Shown piece after piece: positions 6,774 through 15,215 of a stretch of DNA of 64,000 nt. A model generated the notes under the pieces. It did not search any database. It worked only from the letters and a program-made list of their open reading frames with translations, and was not told the origin of the DNA. Made by a program: the position numbers and the translations under genes. Numbering within the stretch: position 1 is the stretch's first letter; each line of letters opens with the position of its first letter. This DNA is from Bog-950 sp964423405 (lineage in GTDB: Bacteria; Bacteroidota; Bacteroidia; Chitinophagales; LD1), in assembly GCA_964423405.1 (NCBI GenBank), contig CAYREY010000004.1, positions 1-64,000 of the forward strand. Direction: 5' to 3'.

Positions 6774-8192
6774 ATGCACCTGCAAAAGTTGGTAGAGGTA
6801 CTAAAGAAACTGGATGAAGAGCAGTTAAAGAGGCTGGATGAATATGTTCGGTCGCCCTATTTTAAGGTGCCGCCTGTATGTGTATTGTTATTAAACAGGT
6901 TAATGCCTTTGCACCCCAGGTTTATGGAAACTAAAATGCAATGGCAAAAATTGGGTAAAAAGGACGTTACATTATCAACTATAGCCAAGCAGCGAAATGC
7001 CGCTACTGGTTTGTTAAAGGCCATAGATGGATTTATAGCCCAGGAACAGTGGCAGTTAAATAAGTCCGAAATTGTTCGTTTAAAACTTAAAGGGTATAAA
7101 CAGCTTCAGTTGGATGATAAATTTGACGAGGGCTTTAATGAGCAAATGGCATTTTTGAATAAAGAGCCCGAACAGGATACCGATACCTTTTATGAGAAAC
7201 ATATGCTGGTAGAGCTGTCTATGCAGGGGTTTGCTGTAAAATCGAAAAGGACAGCAAGCAATGACATACGCCCACTAATCAGAACATTAGATGAGTATTA
7301 CGCATTGAAAAAGATTCGATATCAATGCGAAGCAATGAATAGACAACAAGTCTTTGGCGTTAGTTATAATGATGACAGTTCAGATGCTTTAATTAGTTTG
7401 TTAGAGGGTTATCTATCAGCCCACAATCATTATGTGTATTTGTTTGTTAATATATTTAAGATGCTTAGAGAAAGTACTTTTGAAAATAGCCTGCTTCACT
7501 ATAATGTTTTGAAAGAGTTTGTTATAAAACAAAGTGAGGATAATACTTCACAGAGTTTCATTGAAGCCATAGACTATTTTCTAAATTGGTCATTGCGTTG
7601 GAATAATAATGGGTATTCTGTGGCTGGAGGAGAATATTTGTTATGGATTAAATGGAAGTTAAGAAAAGGTTTATTATTGAAAAACGGAAAGTTAATAGCT
7701 GTGACCTTTAGAAATATGATAGCAGCCAGTCAAAGCCAAAACGATGCAGAGGAGGTTAAGAACGTAATAGCAGATTTTTCCAGTTTTTTATCTGCCGATG
7801 ATTATGAAACAAATATTTCATTTGCCAATGGAATTTATCACTATGAGAGAGGGGATTATAAGTTGGCATCACGCTTTTTTCTTACGGCACAGCCTAAAGA
7901 GGACCCAGTATTTAATTGTTTAGTTAGATATTGGCATTGGAAGGCTTTATATGAGGATGACTCAGATGATATAGACTCTCTGATTAATCAATTACTCACC
8001 TTTGAGCGATATATACAACGAACAAAAGCCCCAATAAACTCGAAACTTAAAACATTCGAAAAGTTTATTTATTACGCCGGTTTTTTGATTAATAGAGCCG
8101 ATAAGCATAGTAGGACTGAAATTAAATCTCGTATTAAAGCCGAAGGGCAATTTGCTGGAAAGAGCTGGTTGTTTAAACAATTTGGAATGTAA
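6774..8192 (+). CDS. Helical protein of unknown function
   Basis: A 472-residue soluble, almost wholly helical protein. Its N-terminus (LQKLVEVLKKLDEEQLKRL, then YVRSPYFKVPPVCVLLLNRL) resembles an unnamed family common in Chitinophagaceae and Saprospiraceae, in which a short leading domain is followed by long TPR-like helix pairs. There is no signal peptide, membrane helix or catalytic motif. From roughly 7250 onward the DNA is visibly richer in A/T than its neighbours, without loss of the frame. It is divergent from the ArsR-type regulator and convergent with the small secreted protein at 8243. Function unknown. Confidence 0.7.
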   Translation: MHLQKLVEVLKKLDEEQLKRLDEYVRSPYFKVPPVCVLLLNRLMPLHPRFMETKMQWQKLGKKDVTLSTIAKQRNAATGLLKAIDGFIAQEQWQLNKSEIVRLKLKGYKQLQLDDKFDEGFNEQMAFLNKEPEQDTDTFYEKHMLVELSMQGFAVKSKRTASNDIRPLIRTLDEYYALKKIRYQCEAMNRQQVFGVSYNDDSSDALISLLEGYLSAHNHYVYLFVNIFKMLRESTFENSLLHYNVLKEFVIKQSEDNTSQSFIEAIDYFLNWSLRWNNNGYSVAGGEYLLWIKWKLRKGLLLKNGKLIAVTFRNMIAASQSQNDAEEVKNVIADFSSFLSADDYETNISFANGIYHYERGDYKLASRFFLTAQPKEDPVFNCLVRYWHWKALYEDDSDDIDSLINQLLTFERYIQRTKAPINSKLKTFEKFIYYAGFLINRADKHSRTEIKSRIKAEGQFAGKSWLFKQFGM

Positions 8193-8194
8193 TA

Positions 8195-8225
8195 GTGTAG
8201 CCTGTGTTACTAACACAGGCTACAC
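8195..8225. terminator. 31-bp palindrome between convergent genes
   Basis: GTGTAGCCTGTGTTA (8195-8209) pairs perfectly with TAACACAGGCTACAC (8211-8225) with a single central base. It starts 3 bases after the stop at 8192 and ends 18 bases before the stop at 8243. It lacks a T-run, so it may act as a bidirectional attenuator or an mRNA 3'-end stabiliser. Confidence 0.55.
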
Positions 8226-8242
8226 CGACTTGGTAAGAGGGT

Positions 8243-8557
8243 TTATAGGTATACGTTCTCAGAGTATGTTGTTAAAGTAGTGTAAGCAACAACTGAGTAC
8301 ATTCCAGAAGAAAAACCACTGACATCTACGGCATGGTAGTAGCCACTGCAGCTTTCTTCCAATACTTTTACTTTATTACTGTTGTATATTTTTACAGTAG
8401 TCAAAGTTCCAGAGTTTGCATCAGAAGTTATAACCACCCAGTCTTCTTCTACGCTAATATCTAATGTACGTTTAATAATTACTTCCTTCGCTGTTATGTT
8501 TGTTATGGGCAGCAGCAAGCCCATGCCTAATAGGCATACGATTAGAATCCGTTTCAT
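8243..8557 (-). CDS. Small secreted beta-sandwich protein (DUF3244-like)
   Basis: A 104-residue exported protein: signal peptide at residues 1-24 (MKRILIVCLLGMGLLLPITN), then a beta-rich domain with TVKIYNSNKVKVLE and the ending YHAVDVSGFSSGMYSVVAYT. This resembles DUF3244 and the fold of T9SS C-terminal domains, in which a small Ig-like sandwich carries a GxYxV strand. I chose the ATG at 8557 because it gives a textbook signal peptide; an ATG 8 codons upstream adds only polar residues. It is a single gene. Role unknown. Confidence 0.6.
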   Translation of the reverse strand: MKRILIVCLLGMGLLLPITNITAKEVIIKRTLDISVEEDWVVITSDANSGTLTTVKIYNSNKVKVLEESCSGYYHAVDVSGFSSGMYSVVAYTTLTTYSENVYL

Positions 8558-8581
8558 TGTATTTTGTTTTAGGTGTTGCAA

Positions 8582-9020
8582 CAGCTGGTTGCAGCAGGTT
8601 ATGAAATCGGGCTCTTCGTGCCGGGCAGGCGCCTGTAAACTTGTCTAGACTTTATGGGTTGAAGAATCCTCTACAAATGTCGTTACTAAATCGAAGCATG
8701 ACAAAGACAAAAAAAGGTGTTTTTAAAGCCATTTAAGATTTTTAAACCACTACATAACACAAAAAAATTGATATGAAAATGAGCAAATACGCGGGTTTGC
8801 AGGGGGGCAGTACCAGCTGCTTTTTTCAAGAAAAACTGCTAAAAAACTAATATGACGATTACTTTTTTACTGGTGATTGCCGTGTATAAGTTGTTTTGAA
8901 GAGATTCAAATTCCTAATAATCAGCATTTTATATTAATTTGGCGGGTCTGCTTAATTTAACAAATGGTAAAGGATGTTGTTGGTTAACTATATACTAATC
9001 AGCCTGTGGTGGTTTCGTGT
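8582..9020. other. A/T-rich intergenic stretch
   Basis: No open frame with coding character. The left part (8582-8670) is presumably the leader and promoter of the minus-strand gene at 8557. The middle (about 8690-8960) is strongly A/T-rich. The right end runs into the promoter of the gene at 9047. No hairpin or repeat of note was seen. Confidence 0.5.
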
Positions 9021-9028
9021 TATATTCG
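9021..9028 (+). promoter_or_regulatory. -7 box (TATATTCG) of the nucleotidyltransferase gene
   Basis: TTATATTCGC, identical to the efp box including flanking GTG. It ends 18 bases before the ATG at 9047. Confidence 0.55.
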
Positions 9029-9046
9029 CAGGGTTAATTGTAAAAT

Positions 9047-10051
9047 ATGCAGGCCATTATACCCGTAGCGGGTGCCGGAACCCGCTTACGCCCCCTTACT
9101 TATACCCAACCCAAAGTACTTATTTCTGTAGCCGGTAAACCAATACTCAGCTTTATTATCGATGAATTGGTTGAAAACGGAATAACCGATTTTGTATTTG
9201 TAATAGGCTACCTGGGCGAAAAAATAAAAGAGTTTGTAGATAAGAACTACCCTGAGCTGAATGCAAAATTTGTTCAACAGGAACAGCGTGAAGGGCTGGG
9301 GCATGCTATCTGGACTGCACGCCATGCTCTTGACCTTGAAAAAGAACTTGTAATACATTTGGGCGATACAATAGTAGATATTGACATTAAGAAGATACTG
9401 GCCGAACAGCATTCAACTTTAGTGGTAAAAAAGGTAGAAGACCCCCGTTCGTTTGGGGTTGCTGAAATTGATAAGGATGGCTTTATAAAGAAGGTTGAAG
9501 AGAAGCCGGTAATACCCAGAAGTAATATGGCATTAGTTGGTTTTTATTTTATTAAAGAAACCGACAAACTGATAGACGCGCTGGGTTATAATATTGAAAA
9601 CAATCTGCGTAACAATAGTGAGTTTTATTTGACAGATGGGTTGCAGAAAATGATAAAAGATGGTGTGGTTTTTAAGAGCCATAAAATTGAAAGCTGGTAC
9701 GATGTAGGTAAAAAGGATATACTACTGGAGACTAATAGTATATTACTTAAAAAGCTTGGAGATAAAGCAGGTAACAACGGGGTTTCTGAAAACTCAATAA
9801 TTGTTCCACCGGTACAGATAGCAGCAGGTGCACGTATAAAAAACTCAATTGTTGGCCCTAATGTTTCGATAGGGGAGAATACAGAGATAAACTACTCGGT
9901 TATCAAAAATTCTATTGTCGGTTCTTTCAGTAAGCTGGAGAATGTCGTCTTGCATTCCTCACTAATAGGTAGCGACACTATGGTGCGTGGTCTTAGCCAG
10001 AGCCTTAATATTGGTGATAATACAGAGATAGATTTGCGTGGCGAAGGGTAA
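9047..10051 (+). CDS. Sugar-phosphate nucleotidyltransferase
   Basis: A 334-residue enzyme that would join a nucleoside triphosphate to a sugar 1-phosphate, giving an activated sugar. The N-terminal catalytic domain has the signature GAGTRLRPLTYTQPKVLI at residues 9-26, the substrate region REGLGHAIW near 83, and LGDTIVDID near 105. From about residue 245 the hexapeptide pattern (ISVG, NSIIVPPV, ARIKNSIVGPNVSIG, NSIVG) indicates a left-handed beta-helix tail like that in GlmU and long RmlA-type proteins. The nucleotide (dTTP or UTP) and sugar cannot be decided from sequence alone. It may feed the glycan loci elsewhere in the window. Confidence 0.85.
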   Translation: MQAIIPVAGAGTRLRPLTYTQPKVLISVAGKPILSFIIDELVENGITDFVFVIGYLGEKIKEFVDKNYPELNAKFVQQEQREGLGHAIWTARHALDLEKELVIHLGDTIVDIDIKKILAEQHSTLVVKKVEDPRSFGVAEIDKDGFIKKVEEKPVIPRSNMALVGFYFIKETDKLIDALGYNIENNLRNNSEFYLTDGLQKMIKDGVVFKSHKIESWYDVGKKDILLETNSILLKKLGDKAGNNGVSENSIIVPPVQIAAGARIKNSIVGPNVSIGENTEINYSVIKNSIVGSFSKLENVVLHSSLIGSDTMVRGLSQSLNIGDNTEIDLRGEG

Positions 10052-10077
10052 ATTATAAGCAATACAGTTAATTGGTT

Positions 10078-11019
10078 ATGGAAAACAGAATTTGCAGTTT
10101 GTTCGGTATTAAGTACCCCATTATACAGGCAGGTATGATATGGTGCAGCGGTTGGCAACTGGCCAGTGCTGTGAGTAATGCCGGTGGGCTTGGCATAATA
10201 GGTAGTGGTAGTATGTATCCTGATGTACTACGCGATAATATTCAGAAGTGTAAAGCTGCTACCGATAAACCATTTGCAGTAAATGTACCATTGCTTTACC
10301 CCGATATTGATAAGCACATGGCTATTATTGTTGAGGAGGGGGTAAAAATTGTATTTACCAGTGCCGGTAGTCCTAAAACATGGACCGGGCAATTACAACA
10401 ACATGGCATAAAAGTAGTGCATGTTGTTAGCAGCAGTAAGTTTGCTGCAAAAGTAGAAGAAGCAGGTTGCGATGCGGTAGTATGCGAAGGTTTTGAAGCC
10501 GGTGGCCATAACGGCCGTGAAGAAACCACTACAATGGTATTAGTGCCACAGGTGCGTCAGGCTACTAAGTTACCACTTATAGCAGCCGGTGGCATTGCAA
10601 CCGGTAAAGCCATGTTGGCGGCAATGGTGTTGGGTGCAGAGGGGGTACAGATAGGAACCCGTTTTGTGGCCAGCGTTGAGTCATCAGCACATCAGAATTT
10701 TAAAAATGCACTTACCGCATTGCAGGAAGGCGATACCATGCTGAGTATGAAAAAAGTAGTACCGGTGAGATTAATTAAAAACGACTTTCAGAAAAGAGTA
10801 CAGGAAGCCGAAGATAAGGGTGCTACAAAAGAAGAATTGGAACAGATACTGGGCCGTGCCCGTGCCAAGAAGGGTATGTATGAAGGCGATATGGCCGAAG
10901 GTGAGCTTGAGATAGGCCAGATAGCATCGTTTGTAAAACAGATTAAACCAGCCGGCGACATAGTAAACGAGATATGGGCTGAGTTTACAGAAGCAAAGGC
11001 AGCGGTATCATCATTGTAA
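10078..11019 (+). CDS. Nitronate monooxygenase / FabK-like flavoprotein
   Basis: A 313-residue FMN-binding TIM-barrel enzyme. Visible motifs are FGIKYPIIQAGM at the start, GGLGIIGSG, CEGFEAGGHNGRE near residue 140 (the EAGGH histidine is catalytic in FabK and nitronate monooxygenases), AAGGIATGKAM near 175 and LGAEGVQIGTRF near 190 (phosphate-binding loops). It either oxidises nitronates or acts as enoyl-ACP reductase II; the sequence does not separate these. The ATG at 10078 is preferred over a TTG two codons earlier. It follows the nucleotidyltransferase gene by 26 bases and may be co-transcribed. Confidence 0.85.
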   Translation: MENRICSLFGIKYPIIQAGMIWCSGWQLASAVSNAGGLGIIGSGSMYPDVLRDNIQKCKAATDKPFAVNVPLLYPDIDKHMAIIVEEGVKIVFTSAGSPKTWTGQLQQHGIKVVHVVSSSKFAAKVEEAGCDAVVCEGFEAGGHNGREETTTMVLVPQVRQATKLPLIAAGGIATGKAMLAAMVLGAEGVQIGTRFVASVESSAHQNFKNALTALQEGDTMLSMKKVVPVRLIKNDFQKRVQEAEDKGATKEELEQILGRARAKKGMYEGDMAEGELEIGQIASFVKQIKPAGDIVNEIWAEFTEAKAAVSSL

Positions 11020-11060
11020 CACTTTAGTTATTTTATCTATTTTCGGAGTGATACCTTTTT

Positions 11061-12407
11061 ATGTTACTCCGTAATTCCGTATTTTTTACTTGCTTATGTA
11101 TAGGTATGCTGGGTTTTGCCAACAGGCTACAGGCGCAGACCGGTTACTGTATTGGCGGTCGTTTTTCTCAAAACTATACTTTTGATAGCAGCCAGATAAA
11201 AATTACCACCGATGTGCCCTACGCAGTATCTGGGCGTTGGCCCACTCAAGTAACTGATACATTGAAGCTGGATGTATTTGAACCTGATCCTGCTGTAGAT
11301 AGCTTAGTTAAACGGCCTTTTATTTTGCTGATACATGGTGGTGCATTTCTGGCCGGTAACCGCCGCGATATGCACTACCAATGTATGGAATATGCACGCA
11401 GGGGATTTGTGGTAGCTACCATCAGTTACCGGCTGGGATGGAATTGCAGCGCTACCGATTTATTGGGAGTATGCATTTTGTGCCAGGGCGAGAACTATAA
11501 GCTGCAAACAGCTACCTACCGGGCTGCGCAGGATGCACGGGCTGCTTTACGGTTTATAAGTGCCCATGCCGCCAACTATGGTATTGATACAGCATGGATA
11601 TTTACCGGAGGTGAAAGCGCAGGCTCTATTACAGCTATGCACGCTACTTTCTGGAACCAGCAAGAAGCAGATGTATTTGCACAGTGGGCTGCTGGTGAGG
11701 TTGGCTTGCTTGATACGGCGGGTAATAACCTGCCGACTAATTACACCATTAAAGGGGTAGTTGATAATTGTGGGGCTGTTAGCCGCGATACCATTATGCT
11801 TAACAATGGAAATATACCGGTCATTAGTTTTCACGATGAGAATGATTGTGTGGTACCTACCAATACTGCGCAGGTTATTAGTTGCACCTGCCAGGCTTTC
11901 TACTGGGCTTCGGGCTCATCTGTAATACATAGCAAAATGGCTAATGCCGGGTTATGCCACGAGATGAACCTGCTGCCGGTGTCTATAAACCATTGTTCGT
12001 ATCCCACCTGGAATCTGGTAAAAAGGGCCAGTTGTTTTCTTAAACGTATATTATGTAATAGCTGCGAACCGGGCCTTAATACAGGTATAGTAACCGTAGC
12101 TTGTGATACGCTACAACAAACAGAAACAGCTATACCGGTTATAAAGGCTGGTACAGATTATCCGGTTTCTGTTTTTCCTAACCCTGCTGCAGAACAGCTA
12201 ACTTTAGATCTTTCAAATCTGTCGCATCTGTTTCCGGTGCGGGTTACCATTGCAGACGCAACCGGCAGGTTAGTAGCCGAGGAAAACGGGGTAAGACAGG
12301 TTCAATATTCTATTGGTAAGCTGCCAACTGTTGCCGGTACGTATTTTATTGGTGTAAGCTCTGCCGGAGGGCAGGTTTCGAAAGTTAAAGTAACGATACT
12401 GCCTTAG
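11061..12407 (+). CDS. Secreted carboxylesterase with T9SS sorting domain
   Basis: A 448-residue secreted alpha/beta hydrolase. Residues 1-26 form a signal peptide ending in QAQ. The oxyanion motif HGGAF is at 92-96 and the nucleophile Ser186 lies in GGESAG, followed later by HDEND (acid) and a His in INHCSYP. This places it with carboxylesterase/lipase-type enzymes. From residue about 368 the sequence SVFPNPAAEQLTLDLS through the final strand is a T9SS type A sorting domain, which sends the enzyme to the cell surface or medium. A relative with the same architecture is at 34871. Several Cys pairs in the catalytic domain fit an extracellular protein. Substrate unknown. Confidence 0.85.
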   Translation: MLLRNSVFFTCLCIGMLGFANRLQAQTGYCIGGRFSQNYTFDSSQIKITTDVPYAVSGRWPTQVTDTLKLDVFEPDPAVDSLVKRPFILLIHGGAFLAGNRRDMHYQCMEYARRGFVVATISYRLGWNCSATDLLGVCILCQGENYKLQTATYRAAQDARAALRFISAHAANYGIDTAWIFTGGESAGSITAMHATFWNQQEADVFAQWAAGEVGLLDTAGNNLPTNYTIKGVVDNCGAVSRDTIMLNNGNIPVISFHDENDCVVPTNTAQVISCTCQAFYWASGSSVIHSKMANAGLCHEMNLLPVSINHCSYPTWNLVKRASCFLKRILCNSCEPGLNTGIVTVACDTLQQTETAIPVIKAGTDYPVSVFPNPAAEQLTLDLSNLSHLFPVRVTIADATGRLVAEENGVRQVQYSIGKLPTVAGTYFIGVSSAGGQVSKVKVTILP

Positions 12408-12434
12408 TACTGTTATTATTTACGTTGCGCCCCT

Positions 12435-12442
12435 TATATTCG
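12435..12442 (+). promoter_or_regulatory. -7 box (TATATTCG) directly before serA
   Basis: TTATATTCGC lies so that only 4 bases separate the box from the ATG at 12447. Transcription would begin at about the start codon, predicting a leaderless serA mRNA. Confidence 0.5.
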
Positions 12443-12446
12443 CGCC

Positions 12447-13685
12447 ATGCAAAAAGGAAAGATTACTTCTTATCCGAAAGATAAGATTAAGATACTGTTG
12501 TTGGAAAACATCAGCGATGTATCGGTAGAAGAGTTTAAAGAGGCTGGATACAGCAACGTAAAAAAGCTAACTGCTGCACTAAGCGAAAAGGAACTAATAC
12601 AGGAGCTTAAAGATGTGCACCTGTTGGGTATCCGCAGCAAAACCCACATTACAGATAAGGTATTAGCACGGGCCAACAAGCTATTGGGTATAGGTTGCTA
12701 TTGTATAGGGGTAAACCAGGTAAATATGGCCAGCGCTATCAGCAATGGGGTGGCAGTTTTCAATGCGCCGCATGCCAACACCCGTAGCGTAGCAGAACTG
12801 GTAATAGGGCTATCGATAATGCTGATACGCAAGGTTACCGATAAAAATGCTGCCGCCCACAAAGGTATATGGCAGAAAGATGCAAAAGGCAGCTATGAGC
12901 TACGGGGTAAAACGCTTGGTATAGTAGGCTATGGCAATATAGGGTCGCAGGTTAGTGTATTGGCCGAAGCGATGGGTATGGATGTGATATACTACGATGT
13001 AGAGTCGAAACTGCCCCATGGAAATGCAAGGCAGGTGCGCTCGCTGAAAGAGTTGTTGAAACGTGCCAATGTAGTTACGCTGCACATACCCAGCGAGCCC
13101 TCTACCCGGAATATGATAAACAAGGAAACGCTGGCCTACATGAAAAAGGGTAGCATTTTTTTGAACTACAGCCGTGGTGATGTAGTGGACCTGGATGCCC
13201 TTAAAGATGCTTTGGTGAGCGGCCATATTGCAGGCGCTGCTATAGATGTGTTTCCGGAAGAGCCGGAAAAAAACGGTGCCAGTTTCAGTACGGTGTTGCA
13301 AAACCTGCCTAACGTAATACTTACCCCGCACATAGGTGGCTCTACAGAAGAAGCCCAGCTTAATATAGGGTTGGATGTAACTTCCAAACTTCTGAATTAT
13401 CTGGAGAGAGGAGTTACTACAGGTTCGCACTCGGTACCACAGCTTAATTTGCCCTTACAGGCTAAAACACACCGCATACTGCATATACACAAAAATGTAC
13501 CTGGTGTGTTGGGTGAAATAAACTCAAAACTATCTAACCACGGTATTAACATTCTGGGCCAGTATCTTAAAACTAACGATGCCATAGGTTATGTGGTACT
13601 GGATGTAGATACATCGCTTTCGAAAGAAGCCATGGCCCTGCTGAAAGAAGTAAAAAGCACTATTAAAGTAAGAATGTTGTTTTAG
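12447..13685 (+). CDS. serA: D-3-phosphoglycerate dehydrogenase
   Basis: SerA (412 aa) catalyses the first step of serine synthesis, oxidising 3-phosphoglycerate with NAD. It has the split substrate-binding domain (1-100 and 300-335), the nucleotide-binding domain with GYGNIGSQV near residue 158, the catalytic stretch YSRGDVVD, and PHIGGST with the active-site His. Residues about 337-412 form an ACT domain (HKNVPGVLGEINSKLSNHGI), the serine feedback site in the E. coli enzyme, whose length (410 aa) it matches. Single gene with its own promoter. serB/serC are not nearby. Confidence 0.95.
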   Translation: MQKGKITSYPKDKIKILLLENISDVSVEEFKEAGYSNVKKLTAALSEKELIQELKDVHLLGIRSKTHITDKVLARANKLLGIGCYCIGVNQVNMASAISNGVAVFNAPHANTRSVAELVIGLSIMLIRKVTDKNAAAHKGIWQKDAKGSYELRGKTLGIVGYGNIGSQVSVLAEAMGMDVIYYDVESKLPHGNARQVRSLKELLKRANVVTLHIPSEPSTRNMINKETLAYMKKGSIFLNYSRGDVVDLDALKDALVSGHIAGAAIDVFPEEPEKNGASFSTVLQNLPNVILTPHIGGSTEEAQLNIGLDVTSKLLNYLERGVTTGSHSVPQLNLPLQAKTHRILHIHKNVPGVLGEINSKLSNHGINILGQYLKTNDAIGYVVLDVDTSLSKEAMALLKEVKSTIKVRMLF

Positions 13686-13879
13686 TGTAAGTGGTTGATT
13701 TTGATTGATTTAATTTGTTGTTAGTTGGTAGATAATCACCGGCCGCAGCATGTTATTCATCAATTGCAAATTGTAAGGCCGGTTTAATAGTTAAAATCAA
13801 TGTAACTGGCAGGCAAAGTGGCAACATTAACGGGGTAACTGCGTAAACGTAACTACTACACTTAGAAAAAGATAGGGCA

Positions 13880-13887
13880 TATATTTG
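13880..13887 (+). promoter_or_regulatory. -7 box (TATATTTG) of the small T9SS gene
   Basis: A perfect TAnnTTTG match, ending 44 bases before the ATG at 13932, in an otherwise non-coding stretch after serA. Confidence 0.55.
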
Positions 13888-13931
13888 GCAGTAATTAAAT
13901 AACAATTACATTTATCAAACAATTAATCATT

Positions 13932-14453
13932 ATGAAAAAGATATACCTACTGGCTGTTGTGGCATTTTCGGCAATGTTTGCCAATGCCCAGATGCTAACC
14001 CCCACTGTAATTGCCAGCACCGGCGGATTTTCGAGCAACGCCAATGGTAGCCTGTCATACACGGTAGGCGAAATGACGATGGTGCAAACTTTTAGCGCTA
14101 ACGGAAATATACTTACACAGGGTTTCCAGCAACCTAACGATAACATTACCGGGTTGATAGATATGACTAAAGATGAGTTTGGCTCTTTTGTAGTATACCC
14201 TAACCCGGCTGTAGATGACCTTACTTTTGGTTTCCAGTTGCCTGAAGCATCTAAAGTACGTGTAGTGCTTTACAATGCAGTAGGCCAGCAGGTAGCAGAG
14301 GTTTATAACGGCAACTATGATACCGGTAAAACAGTAGAACAGCTTAATGTAACTACTTACGCCGCTGGTGTGTATGTGCTTTCGCTTACTGCTGTATCGG
14401 ATGTTGACGGCAAAACACACGTTGTTTCTAAAAAATTCCAGGTTATTAACTAA
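13932..14453 (+). CDS. Small secreted protein with T9SS sorting domain
   Basis: A 173-residue exported protein: signal peptide at 1-19 (MKKIYLLAVVAFSAMFANA), a short domain with the pattern SLSYTVGEMTMVQTF and LTQGFQQP that recurs in many Bacteroidota surface proteins, then a T9SS type A sorting domain from about residue 92 (FVVYPNPAVDDLTFGF ... AAGVYVLSL ... KKFQVIN). Such minimal proteins consist of little more than the sorting domain and a short repeat-like module; none has a well-defined role. It has its own promoter and a strong terminator, so it is a single-gene unit, probably well expressed. Confidence 0.85.
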   Translation: MKKIYLLAVVAFSAMFANAQMLTPTVIASTGGFSSNANGSLSYTVGEMTMVQTFSANGNILTQGFQQPNDNITGLIDMTKDEFGSFVVYPNPAVDDLTFGFQLPEASKVRVVLYNAVGQQVAEVYNGNYDTGKTVEQLNVTTYAAGVYVLSLTAVSDVDGKTHVVSKKFQVIN

Positions 14454-14476
14454 TGCTTTAGTTATAGCATATTCAT

Positions 14477-14513
14477 AAAGCGCCTTCTGCCAGCAGAAGG
14501 CGCTTTTGTTTTT
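14477..14513 (+). terminator. Rho-independent terminator
   Basis: AAAGCGCCTTCT (14477-14488) pairs with AGAAGGCGCTTT (14495-14506) around a 6-base loop and is followed by TGTTTTTT. It lies 24 bases after the stop at 14453. Confidence 0.9.
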
Positions 14514-14571
14514 TATGCAGATTGTGATTTAGTTATAATATTGAGCCTGCTAACAAAGTAATAAGCGCAGC

Positions 14572-15213
14572 ATGAAAGTATTAGTTACCGCCGGCCCTAC
14601 ACACGAACCTATAGATCCTGTAAGGTTTATTGGTAACCACTCGTCGGGTAAAATGGGTATTGCTATTGCAGAGCAATTTGCTGCCAATGGCGATGAGGTA
14701 ATATTAGTTAAAGGTGCTACGCATTTAAAGCCTGCCAATGCTGCTATAAAAGTAGTGAATGCCGGTACAGCAGCCGAAATGTTTGAAGCGTGTGCGCAAT
14801 ATTTTGCCGCCGCAGATGTTATAGTGTTTGCCGCTGCTGTGGCAGATTATACACCCAAGCACAGTAGCGATACAAAAATTAAAAAAAAGGAAGACAGCTT
14901 TACCATTGAACTGATAAAAACCAAAGACATAGCGGCCGAACTTGGCAAGCAAAAAAAGGCAGGCCAGACCATAGTAGGTTTTGCGCTGGAAACAGATAAT
15001 GAAGAGGCCCATGCCAATGATAAACTGCAGAGAAAAAATTTCGATTTTATAGTGCTTAACTCCATGCGCGATGAAGGAGCCGGTTTTCAGGGCGATACCA
15101 ATAAAATTACCATTATTGATAAGCAGGGAAATGTGGTTAAATTTGAACTGAAACAAAAAACTGAAGTAGCCAGAGATATTGTAAGCTACGTAACTAAAAT
15201 TCGCAACAGTTAA
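14572..15213 (+). CDS. coaB: Phosphopantothenoylcysteine synthetase (CoaB), stand-alone
   Basis: A 213-residue protein equal to the CoaB half of the usual bifunctional CoaBC. It would join cysteine to 4'-phosphopantothenate in coenzyme A synthesis. Motifs: TAGPTHEPIDPVRFIGNHSS at 7-26, AAAVADYTP near 85, FALETDN near 142, LQRKNFDFIVLN near 155. The CoaC flavoprotein (decarboxylase) domain normally fused at the N-terminus is absent and no candidate lies next to it; the upstream neighbour is closed off by a terminator. It is followed 2 bases later by porD, keeping the frequent Bacteroidota order coaBC-DUF4835. Confidence 0.9.
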   Translation: MKVLVTAGPTHEPIDPVRFIGNHSSGKMGIAIAEQFAANGDEVILVKGATHLKPANAAIKVVNAGTAAEMFEACAQYFAAADVIVFAAAVADYTPKHSSDTKIKKKEDSFTIELIKTKDIAAELGKQKKAGQTIVGFALETDNEEAHANDKLQRKNFDFIVLNSMRDEGAGFQGDTNKITIIDKQGNVVKFELKQKTEVARDIVSYVTKIRNS

Positions 15214-15215
15214 CG

